Shown here piece after piece: positions 16,301 through 21,647 of a DNA stretch of 22,629 nt. A model generated the notes under the pieces. That model made no database searches and was not told the origin of the DNA. It worked only from the letters and a program-made list of their open reading frames with translations. A program made the position numbers and the translations under genes. Position 1 is the stretch's first letter, and every line of letters begins with the position of its first letter. The stretch is from Terrimesophilobacter sp036565765 (GTDB taxonomy: Bacteria > Actinomycetota > Actinomycetes > Actinomycetales > Microbacteriaceae), in assembly GCF_036565765.1 (NCBI RefSeq), contig NZ_DATCXP010000039.1. One strand, 5' to 3'.

Positions 16301-17167
16301 CTCAGCGAGACCCAGGCCCGCTTCTGGATCTACGACTCCCTCCTGAGCGAGTACGCGGCAATGGGCTACGAGTACGGCTACTCTGTGGAACGCGCCGACG
16401 CCCTCGTGCTGTGGGAGGCCCAGTTCGGAGATTTCGCGAACGGCGCCCAGACGATCGTCGACCAGTTCATCTCGAGCGCGGAGCAGAAGTGGGCTCAGCG
16501 TTCCAGCGTCGTGCTGCTGCTGCCGCACGGCTACGAGGGTCAGGGGCCCGACCACTCCTCCGCACGCATCGAGCGCTACCTGCAGTTGTGCGCCGAGAAC
16601 AACATGACGGTCGCGAGACCGTCGACGCCCGCGTCGTACTTCCACCTCCTGCGGCGTCAGGCCTATTCGCGGCCGCGCCGCCCGATGGTCGTGTTCACAC
16701 CGAAGTCCATGCTGCGGCTGCGCGGTGCGACGAGCGAGGTCGCCGACTTCACCTCCGGCCGGTTCGAGCCGGTCATCGACGACGCGACCGTGACGGACAA
16801 GGCTGCGGTCAAGCGCGTCCTGCTCCACTCCGGGAAGCTGCACTACGACCTCCTCGCGGAGCGCGACAAGCGCGGCCAGTCGGACATCGCGCTCGTGCGG
16901 GTCGAGCAGTACTATCCGCTACCGCTGCGCGAGCTGGTCTCGGTCCTGGGACAGTATCCGGATGCCGAGCTCGTCTGGGTGCAGGAGGAGCCGGAGAATC
17001 AGGGTGCCTGGCCGTTCATCTGCCTGGAACTGCTGCGGGCGAACAAGCGCCCGGTGTCGGTGGTATCGCGCGCGGCATCCGCGTCGCCGGCGACGGGTTC
17101 GAGCAAGCGCAGCGCCCAGGAGCAGGCCGACCTGATCGAGCGCGCGCTCACCCTCAGCGAGAAGTAG
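13361..17167 (+). CDS. kgd: Multifunctional 2-oxoglutarate dehydrogenase E1 / decarboxylase with fused E2 domain
   Basis: Actinobacterial Kgd/OdhA (SucA) of 1268 aa, the TCA-cycle enzyme acting on 2-oxoglutarate. An N-terminal segment with NEWLVDEMYERYLADKNSVDSSWW is followed by a Pro/Ala/Glu linker (72-96), then an E2-like acyltransferase domain (about 150-400) with STYDHRVIQGAGSGEF and His359. The ThDP-dependent E1 part follows: GMAHRGRLNVLTNIAGK, GDVKYHLG, ANPSHLEAVDAVLSG, HGDAAMAGQG (682-691), VVNNQVGFTT, CYRRRGHNEGDDPSMTQP and LPHGYEGQGPDHSSARIER. The lipoyl domain is absent, as usual in this family. GTG 13361 is chosen because known homologues start just before the NEWLVDEM-type motif; GTG 13289 is possible. 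The family is inhibited by the FHA protein GarA/OdhI, not encoded here. The 3' end overlaps the convergent marR gene by 14 nt. Confidence 0.96.
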   Translation: MSSQVTELTPEDGSSGEFGANEWLVDEMYERYLADKNSVDSSWWPILENYRQIKTDAAIPAVTPEPPHEPAPAEPVPAEPAPAEPAPAEPAPAEPTPVQQSAPNGNQPVARTTSVQAKPQPIPAQAPPTQPIDKVAAEETEEPQETVQALKGMSKSLAANMDASLTVPTATSVRTMPAKLMIDNRIVINNHLKRARGGKVSFTHLIGWALVQAIKQFPSQNVHYEEVDGKPSVVTPTHVNLGLAIDIPKPDGTRALLVPSIKRADTMGFGEFLAEYEALVAKARANKLTADDFAGTTLSLTNPGGIGTEHSVPRLMKGQGCIIGAGALEYPAEFQGMSQTTLADLGIGKTITLTSTYDHRVIQGAGSGEFLKIVHELLIGQRRFYEDIFAALRIPYDPIHWAADIHVDTADSVDKTSRVQELINAYRVRGHLMADVDPLEYRQRTHPDLEISSHGLTFWDLDREFVTGGFGGRRSALLREVLGILRDSYCRTIGIEYMHIQDPAERKWIQDHVETPYTKPTHDEQMRILAKLNEAEAFETFLQTKYVGQKRFSLEGGESAISFLDAVLQGAAEVGLEEVAIGMAHRGRLNVLTNIAGKTYGQIFREFEGTQDPRTVQGSGDVKYHLGTEGTFTSANGDQIPVYLAANPSHLEAVDAVLSGIVRAKQDRRPIGSFRVLPILVHGDAAMAGQGVVVELLQMSQLRSYRIGGTIHLVVNNQVGFTTPPGEGRTSVYSTDVAKTIQAPIFHVNGDDPEAVLRVAELAFAFRQEFHKDVVIDLVCYRRRGHNEGDDPSMTQPLMYNLIEAKRSVRTLYAEALVGRGDITEAEYEAAHADFQDRLERAFAETHAAQTGSMPIIVQDGNSISDLERPGSQQDDASGEPETTGVDVSVIAAIGDAHGNPPAGFTVHPKLQTLLAKRVEMSRNGSIDWAFAELLALGSVLLEGTPVRMVGQDTRRGTFVQRHAVLHDRQNGQEWLPLGNLSETQARFWIYDSLLSEYAAMGYEYGYSVERADALVLWEAQFGDFANGAQTIVDQFISSAEQKWAQRSSVVLLLPHGYEGQGPDHSSARIERYLQLCAENNMTVARPSTPASYFHLLRRQAYSRPRRPMVVFTPKSMLRLRGATSEVADFTSGRFEPVIDDATVTDKAAVKRVLLHSGKLHYDLLAERDKRGQSDIALVRVEQYYPLPLRELVSVLGQYPDAELVWVQEEPENQGAWPFICLELLRANKRPVSVVSRAASASPATGSSKRSAQEQADLIERALTLSEK
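13574..13648 (+). repeat. Five 15-nt repeats encoding the PAEPA linker of Kgd
   Basis: Five consecutive in-frame units encode PAEPV, PAEPA, PAEPA, PAEPA and PAEPT (residues 72-96). The DNA copies are close to identical (CCAGCAGAACC-like). The result is a flexible Pro-Ala linker like those of E2 proteins, and the near-identity suggests recent slippage expansion. Confidence 0.85.
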
Positions 17168-17627
17168 GTCCCTCGTCCAGCATGGCGGTGGAGATGGCGT
17201 GGAGCTGTTCGACCTGATCGGGCGTGAGGCGGTCGAACAAGGCTTCGACGACCGTCGTGACATGCCCTGGCGCGGCCTCGACGAGTACGCGCATCCCCTC
17301 GTCGGTCAGGCAGGCGTAACTGACTCTTCCGTCATCCGGGTCGGCGTCCTTGCGGATCCAGCCGAGCTCAACGAGCTTGCGGATGGCATGCGACAGCCTG
17401 CTCTGCGATGAGGAGAGGATTTCTGCGAGGTCGGACATCCTCATGCCCTGCTCCGGCGCCTCCGACAGCATCGCAAGGATCATGTAGTACGCGTGCGGCA
17501 TCCCGGACTTCTGCTGGAGATCGCGATCGAGCTTCTGCTGCAGGCGCCCGGTTGCCGTGAGGTAGGCGCGCCAGGCGCGCTGCTCTTCGTCGTTCAGCCA
17601 CCGGAACTGCTGCTGCGCGTTTGTCAT
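17154..17627 (-). CDS. MarR-family transcriptional regulator
   Basis: Winged-helix repressor of 157 aa, probably a dimer. The recognition region reads MRMSDLAEILSSSQSRLSHAIRKLVELGWIRK (62-93), followed by the wing motif DPDDGRVSYACLTDEG (96-111), the classical MarR DxR...LTxxG pattern. The single cysteine, Cys106, is in the wing rather than near the N-terminus, so OhrR-type oxidation sensing is not obvious. The neighbour is a divergent NADP-dependent oxidoreductase, and the gap contains two matching palindromes, so autorepression and control of the oxidoreductase are likely. On the minus strand TAGACT (17634-17639) ends 6 nt before ATG 17627, predicting a leaderless mRNA. The ligand is unknown. 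Confidence 0.9.
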   Translation of the reverse strand: MTNAQQQFRWLNDEEQRAWRAYLTATGRLQQKLDRDLQQKSGMPHAYYMILAMLSEAPEQGMRMSDLAEILSSSQSRLSHAIRKLVELGWIRKDADPDDGRVSYACLTDEGMRVLVEAAPGHVTTVVEALFDRLTPDQVEQLHAISTAMLDEGPTSR

Positions 17628-17647
17628 GAAAACAGTCTAGCAAATTA

Positions 17648-17661
17648 CTTGAACATTCAAG
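17648..17661. promoter_or_regulatory. MarR operator candidate, site 1
   Basis: CTTGAACATTCAAG is a perfect 6-2-6 inverted repeat. It covers the -35 hexamer TTGAAC (17649-17654) of the oxidoreductase promoter and lies just upstream of the marR -10 box, so one bound dimer could block both directions. Confidence 0.6.
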
Positions 17662-17677
17662 CAAACAGGGTTACTCT
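17649..17677 (+). promoter_or_regulatory. Promoter of the NADP-dependent oxidoreductase
   Basis: TTGAAC (17649-17654) and TACTCT (17672-17677) are separated by exactly 17 nt. Transcription should start near 17684, leaving a leader of about 35 nt that overlaps the second palindrome. Confidence 0.55.
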
Positions 17678-17685
17678 GGAACTAC

Positions 17686-17697
17686 TTGAACTCTCAA
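17686..17697. promoter_or_regulatory. MarR operator candidate, site 2
   Basis: TTGAACTCTCAA shares the TTGA-N4-TCAA core with site 1; the centres are 37 bp apart. It sits at the predicted transcription start of the oxidoreductase gene, a typical repressor position. Confidence 0.5.
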
Positions 17698-17720
17698 CTA
17701 TTTGATTGGAAACACAGAGC

Positions 17721-18344
17721 ATGAGCACCATCAGCATCGTAGGAGCAGGAAACGTCGCACGCGGAATCGCCACCAGGGCACTCGCCGCAGGCTTCGACGT
17801 CCAGATTCTCGTCCGCAACGAGGAGCAGGGCAAGACCCTTCAGGGCGAGCTCGGTGGCCCCGTCACCGTCGCCACGATCGGCTCGAGCGTTGTCGGCGAT
17901 CTGGTCGCGCTCACGGTTCCGTTCTCGGCCGTCCCCGAGGTCGCTGCGGCGTCCGGCGGCTTCGCCGGCAAGACCGTCATCGACGCCACGAACCCGCTGA
18001 ACGCCGAGTTCACCGGTCTTGCGACCGAGCCGGACACCTCCGGTGCCGAGACCATCGCGGCCCTTGTCCCGGCCGCGAAGGTCGTCAAGGCGTTCAACAC
18101 CGTGTTCGCCGGCAACGTGGTCGCCGGCGAGAAGAACGGCCAGCCGCTAGACCTCCTGGTCGCCGCGGATGACGCCGACGCGAAGGCCGCCGTCGTCGCC
18201 TTCGCCGAGAAGGCGGGCTTCCGTGTGATCGACACCGGCGCGCTGTCGCAGGCTCGCACGATGGAGGCTCTGGCCTGGCTGCACATGCAGCTGCAGTTCA
18301 CGCGTGGAACGAACTTCGCGTCGGCGATCCAGCTCGTCGACTAA
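17721..18344 (+). CDS. NADP-dependent oxidoreductase, F420-reductase-like (PF03807)
   Basis: Rossmann-fold protein of 207 aa. The dinucleotide-binding loop ISIVGAGNVARGIATRALAAG is at the extreme N-terminus, with Arg32 after the second strand, which fits NADP(H). Further family motifs are VIDATNPLN (about 91-99), KVVKAFNTVFAGN and ARTMEALAWLHMQLQF. Relatives include the F420:NADPH reductase family, but many small members act without F420, so the true hydride partner is unknown. ATG 17721 is chosen over TTG 17706 because the Rossmann motif begins immediately after it. A GGAAA about 9 nt upstream could serve as a ribosome site. The gene is divergent from marR and likely repressed by it. Its stop shares four bases (CTAA) with the convergent histidine kinase gene. 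Confidence 0.82.
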   Translation: MSTISIVGAGNVARGIATRALAAGFDVQILVRNEEQGKTLQGELGGPVTVATIGSSVVGDLVALTVPFSAVPEVAAASGGFAGKTVIDATNPLNAEFTGLATEPDTSGAETIAALVPAAKVVKAFNTVFAGNVVAGEKNGQPLDLLVAADDADAKAAVVAFAEKAGFRVIDTGALSQARTMEALAWLHMQLQFTRGTNFASAIQLVD

Positions 18345-19789
18345 GGCGCGCTGCCCAACGGCAGGGTTACCGTGAAGCGCGTGTCTCCCGGCACGCTGCT
18401 CACGGTGATCGCCCCGCCATGGCCCTCAACGATCGCCTTCACGATTGCAAGACCGAGGCCGGTACTCCCCGCTGCTCTCGATCGCGATCCGTCCCCGCGG
18501 ACGAAGCGTTCGAACAGCGTCGGCAGGAGCTCGGGGTCGATGCCGGGGCCGTCATCCATCACCGTGACGATCGCGTAGTCTCCCACCCTCTCGACCGTCG
18601 TCGTCACGGTGGCTCCCGGCGGAGTGTGCAGCCGGGCGTTGGCGAGCAGGTTGGAGATGGCCTGGTGAATCCGCGCCGGATCCCCGAGGACCTCGACTGG
18701 GACTGGCGACGGATCCAGCACCCAGCGGTGTTCGGCGGAGCTCGCCCGCGCGTCGCTCACGGCATCGACGACGAGCGCGCCGAGTTCAACCGACTCGGAT
18801 GCCAGTTCGGTGCCCTCGTCCAGCCTCGCGAGCAGGAGCAGCTCCTCGACGAGGGCGGTCATCCGGATCGACTCCGACTCGATCCTCGACAGCGCCTTCG
18901 CGATGTCCTCCGGCAGCACGTACCCGCCGCGGCGTGTCAGCTCGGAATAGCCGCGGATCGACGCGAGGGGCGTACGCAGTTCGTGGCTGGCGTCAGCGAC
19001 GAATTGCCGCACCCGGTTCTCGCTCGCCTGTCGCGCGCTGAGCGCAGCGGCGACGTGTTCGAGCAAGCGATTGAGCGCAGCTCCGACCTGACCGACCTCG
19101 GTCGAGCTGTCGGCCTGCGGAACGCGTTCGGCGAGCGCGACCTCCCCGCGATCGAGTTCCAGTTCGGCGACCCTCGTCGCCGTCGCGACGACGCCTTCGA
19201 GAGGACGCAGGGCGACCCGCACGACGAACGTGCCGATAGCGGCCGCAAGTGCGATGCCGATGGCCGCGACGGCGGCGATGATCGCGAGGAGCTGACCGGT
19301 CGTGGCATCCACCTCGCGCAGGGGAAGTCCTGCGATGAGTTCGTACCCGCCACTGACTTCCGCCGTGACAACGCGGTAGGAGCCCAGAGTGCCGCCCAGC
19401 TGTACGGTGACCGGGCGCGTGCCGGTGACGGCGAGCAGGGTGCGCTGCTGGTCGGGCGTGAGGCTGCGCAGATTCGCCTCGTCATCCAGGTACCGTGGCG
19501 CGGGGATCGCGCCGTTGCGCACGATCAGTCCGAGAGTTCCCGCGCTCTGGGCGTCGCCGATTCCCGGCGGCCGCTCGGGCAGTGCGATCCCGAGCGGAGG
19601 CAGGAAGGTCTGGCTGCGCTTCATGGCGGCGAACAGCTGGCTGTCGAGTCGGTCGGTCAGGGTCTGCCGGAGGGTCAGGACGCTCACGGCGCCGATCACG
19701 ATGCTCAGAAGCGAGAGAAGTGCGACGATTCCGAGCACGAGTCGGCGGCGCAGCGACCACGATGCGCGAACCGATGCTGCAACGCTCAT
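18341..19789 (-). CDS. Sensor histidine kinase (HAMP-HisKA-HATPase)
   Basis: Membrane kinase of 482 aa. Transmembrane helix 1 is at about 16-40 and helix 2 at about 166-190, enclosing an extracytoplasmic sensor of about 125 residues with no recognised fold. A HAMP linker (about 190-250) is followed by HisKA with DASHELRTPLASIRGYSEL, phospho-acceptor His269. The ATPase has N-box NLLANARLHT (Asn384), G1 MDDGPGID (411-418), F-box LFERFVRGDGSRSR and G2 GSTGLGLAIVKAI. The start overlaps the stop of the preceding OmpR-type regulator by 4 nt, so the two are a coupled pair. It resembles the TrcS/TcrY kind of actinobacterial kinase, but the signal cannot be inferred. Confidence 0.94.
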   Translation of the reverse strand: MSVAASVRASWSLRRRLVLGIVALLSLLSIVIGAVSVLTLRQTLTDRLDSQLFAAMKRSQTFLPPLGIALPERPPGIGDAQSAGTLGLIVRNGAIPAPRYLDDEANLRSLTPDQQRTLLAVTGTRPVTVQLGGTLGSYRVVTAEVSGGYELIAGLPLREVDATTGQLLAIIAAVAAIGIALAAAIGTFVVRVALRPLEGVVATATRVAELELDRGEVALAERVPQADSSTEVGQVGAALNRLLEHVAAALSARQASENRVRQFVADASHELRTPLASIRGYSELTRRGGYVLPEDIAKALSRIESESIRMTALVEELLLLARLDEGTELASESVELGALVVDAVSDARASSAEHRWVLDPSPVPVEVLGDPARIHQAISNLLANARLHTPPGATVTTTVERVGDYAIVTVMDDGPGIDPELLPTLFERFVRGDGSRSRAAGSTGLGLAIVKAIVEGHGGAITVSSVPGDTRFTVTLPLGSAP

Positions 19790-20523
19790 TCCGCCGCCTG
19801 GCGAATCGAGTACCCGACACCCCTCACGGTGTGGATCATGGGCGGCCCCAGGGCATCGATCTTCTTGCGCAGGTAGGAGATGTACAGCTCGACAATGCTG
19901 GAACGGCCACCGAAGTCATAGCTCCAGACCCGGTCCAGGATCTGTGCCTTGCTGAGCACTCGACGGGGGTTGCGCATGAGGTAGCGCAGCAGTTCGAACT
20001 CGGTCGCCGTCAATTCGATGGGCACCTCTCCCCTGCGCACCTCGTAGCTCTCCTCGTGCAGGACGAGGTCGCCGACGCGCACCTCCGGATCGTTCACGGT
20101 GCTGGTGACGAGCGCGCTGCGACGCAGGAGTCCCCGCAACCGGGCAACGAGTTCCTCGAGGCTGAACGGCTTCGTGACGTAGTCGTCCCCGCTCGCGGTG
20201 AGTCCAGCGACCCTGTCACGCACCGAGTCCTTCGCCGTCAGGAACAGCACGGGACCTTCGTATCCGTCGGCGCGCAGTCGGCGGATGACCTCGAGCCCGT
20301 CGATGTCCGGCAGCATGATGTCGAGCACGATGACATCGGGACGGAACTCTCTCACGAGCGCGATCGCCTTCCGCCCGAGATCGGCCGTCTTCACGCTCCA
20401 GCCCTCATAGCGGAGCGCCATGCTGAGGAGATCGGAGAGCGAGGCCTCGTCGTCGACGACGAGGGCGCGAACGGGAGTGCCGTCCGCACGAACGAGGGTC
20501 GGATGTCGCTGCACGCCGGTCAT
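19786..20523 (-). CDS. OmpR/PhoB-type response regulator
   Basis: DNA-binding response regulator of 245 aa. The receiver domain (about 18-135) has LVVDDEASL (Asp24, Asp25), phospho-acceptor Asp68 in VIVLDIMLPDIDG and Lys118 in DDYVTKPFSLEEL. The winged-helix domain has LTATEFELLRYLMRNPRRVLSKAQILDRVW and ELYISYLRKKID, ending in the IHTVRGVGYSIR hairpin typical of the family. ATG 20523 is preferred because GGGAG precedes it at 9 nt. GTG 20556 would add 11 residues and has TAGGGT 8 nt upstream, so a leaderless longer form is conceivable. It is encoded with the kinase downstream; a 9-nt repeat lies 58-93 nt before the start. Confidence 0.93.
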   Translation of the reverse strand: MTGVQRHPTLVRADGTPVRALVVDDEASLSDLLSMALRYEGWSVKTADLGRKAIALVREFRPDVIVLDIMLPDIDGLEVIRRLRADGYEGPVLFLTAKDSVRDRVAGLTASGDDYVTKPFSLEELVARLRGLLRRSALVTSTVNDPEVRVGDLVLHEESYEVRRGEVPIELTATEFELLRYLMRNPRRVLSKAQILDRVWSYDFGGRSSIVELYISYLRKKIDALGPPMIHTVRGVGYSIRQAAE

Positions 20524-20580
20524 CCTGCAGTTCTCCCACACGCCGCCCCGCGTCACCTGTGCGCACCCTATGAACTCGCT

Positions 20581-20616
20581 GAGGGTGTTGAGGGTATTGC
20601 GAGTATTGCGGATATT
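20581..20616. repeat. Four 9-nt imperfect tandem repeats upstream of the OmpR-type regulator
   Basis: Plus-strand units GAGGGTGTT, GAGGGTATT, GCGAGTATT and GCGGATATT run without gaps. They lie between rsrA and the regulator, in the regulator's promoter region. They could be binding sites for the regulator itself or a slippage product. Confidence 0.65.
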
Positions 20617-20631
20617 CGGTGCTGACCGACC

Positions 20632-20874
20632 TTAGTGCGTCGCCTGGATCTCGCGAATCCGGATCAGCACCTGCTCCCGCAGATCCTCCGGTGCCGTCTC
20701 CTTGCACGCCCGCTGCACCGCCTGGGTGAGGACGGTGCCCACCCTTGCCTCGCCCTCGCAATCACCGCACGTCGCCATGTGCTCGGTGATGTCGGCGTAA
20801 TCCTCTCGGTTGAGCTCGTTGTGCAGGTACTCTTCGAGCTCGGCCCGCGCTTTCTCGCATCCGCAGTCGGTCAT
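20632..20874 (-). CDS. rsrA: Zinc-binding redox anti-sigma factor, RsrA/RshA type
   Basis: Small cytoplasmic anti-sigma factor of 80 aa that holds SigR inactive until thiol oxidation releases it. The ZAS signature H-x3-C-x2-C is present as HMATCGDC (His32, Cys36, Cys39). Additional cysteines are Cys4 and Cys6 near the N-terminus and Cys57; in RsrA an N-terminal Cys completes the zinc site and disulfide switch. It is a little shorter than Streptomyces RsrA (about 105 aa). It overlaps the sigR stop by 4 nt, as in other actinobacteria, which supports stoichiometric coupled synthesis. Confidence 0.93.
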   Translation of the reverse strand: MTDCGCEKARAELEEYLHNELNREDYADITEHMATCGDCEGEARVGTVLTQAVQRACKETAPEDLREQVLIRIREIQATH

Positions 20875-21578
20875 TTTTTCGCTCCAGAAGTGGCAGGGGC
20901 CACAGCGCCATCGGGAGCGTAGCGGCCCTGTGCGTATTCAGCCAGCAGTCCCCTCAGTAGCCGCCTGCCACGATGCAGACGGCTCATGACGGTGCCCACC
21001 GGCGTTTTCATGATGTCGGCTATCTCCTGGTAGGAGAAGCCCTCGACGTCGGCGAAGTACACCGCCAGACGGAAGTCCTCTGGGATCGACTGCAGCGCAT
21101 CCTTGACCGCGCTGTCGGGCAGGTGGTCGATCGCCTCGGCCTCGGCGGACCGGGTCGTCGTCGCTGTCGCAGACTCCGCTCCCCCGAGCTGCCAGTCCTC
21201 GAGCTCGTCGATCGTGCCCTGGTACGGGTTGCGCTGGTTCTTGCGATAGCTGTTGATGAAGGTGTTCGTGAGGATGCGGTACAGCCAGGCCTTGAGGTTC
21301 GTCCCCTGCTGGAATTGCCCGAAGGCCGCGAACGCCTTCACGAAGGTCTCCTGCACGAGGTCGGCTGCGTCGGCAGGGTTACGCGTCATCCGCATGGCCG
21401 CGGCGTACAGCTGGTCCATGAACGGGATCGCCTGTTCCTCGAACAGCTCGCGAACGTCGCGCTCTTCCGGCTCTGGCGTTGTGGCTTCATCGGTTGTCGT
21501 CATCGCGGCCAAGCTTAGTTCCAGACGCCTGATGTCAGCCTCCGAGATGGAGGCTTCTGGCGCGAAGAGTGCTGGCAC
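20871..21578 (-). CDS. sigR: ECF RNA polymerase sigma factor, SigR/SigH type
   Basis: Group 4 sigma factor for the thiol-oxidative stress regulon (thioredoxin, mycothiol). Region 2 includes IPFMDQLYAAAMRMTRNPADAADLVQETFVKAFAAFGQFQQGTNLKAWLYRILTNTFINSYRK, nearly the M. tuberculosis SigH text. Region 4 has ALQSIPEDFRLAVYFADVEGFSYQEIADIMKTPVGTVMSRLHRGRRLLRGLL. Two starts are possible: GTG 21578 (235 aa) or ATG 21503 (210 aa, MTTTDEATTPE). Neither has a strong Shine-Dalgarno. I list the long form because the SigR-type promoter upstream would transcribe it, but the shorter form may be the main product. The anti-sigma gene follows with a 4-nt overlap; aroA is divergent. Confidence 0.94.
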   Translation of the reverse strand: MPALFAPEASISEADIRRLELSLAAMTTTDEATTPEPEERDVRELFEEQAIPFMDQLYAAAMRMTRNPADAADLVQETFVKAFAAFGQFQQGTNLKAWLYRILTNTFINSYRKNQRNPYQGTIDELEDWQLGGAESATATTTRSAEAEAIDHLPDSAVKDALQSIPEDFRLAVYFADVEGFSYQEIADIMKTPVGTVMSRLHRGRRLLRGLLAEYAQGRYAPDGAVAPATSGAKK

Positions 21579-21612
21579 GTGAGGGAATCCGTTTCCGTTG
21601 ATGAACTGCCGA

Positions 21613-21618
21613 TACTCT
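21613..21618 (+). promoter_or_regulatory. Candidate -10 box for aroA (leaderless)
   Basis: TACTCT ends 8 nt before ATG 21627 and there is no Shine-Dalgarno, suggesting transcription starting at or next to the initiator codon. I see no clear -35. Confidence 0.45.
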
Positions 21619-21621
21619 GGT

Positions 21622-21647
21622 AACCGATGTTAGTTTCCAGATATTCC
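21622..21647 (-). promoter_or_regulatory. SigR-type autoregulatory promoter of sigR
   Basis: The minus strand reads GGAAT (21647-21643), exactly 18 nt, then GTT (21624-21622), matching the published SigR/SigH consensus GGAAT-N18-GTT. It is correctly oriented 43 nt before the sigR GTG. It lies over the aroA start codon and its first codons. Confidence 0.65.

Noticed and set aside
13364..16843. Very long open frame (over 1100 codons) antisense to kgd
   Set aside because: High-GC codon bias opens the opposite strand. The translation is rich in Arg, Asp, Val and Leu with no recognisable domain, while the plus strand is unmistakably Kgd.
17678..17703. GGAAC before the oxidoreductase as a possible SigR promoter
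   Set aside because: At 18 or 19 nt spacing the downstream triplet is TTT or TTG, not GTT.
20405..20761. Minus-strand frame encoding a YPQYSQYPQHPQ stretch between rsrA and the response regulator
   Set aside because: The low-complexity text comes from the 9-nt tandem repeat; the frame overlaps both real genes and has no convincing start.
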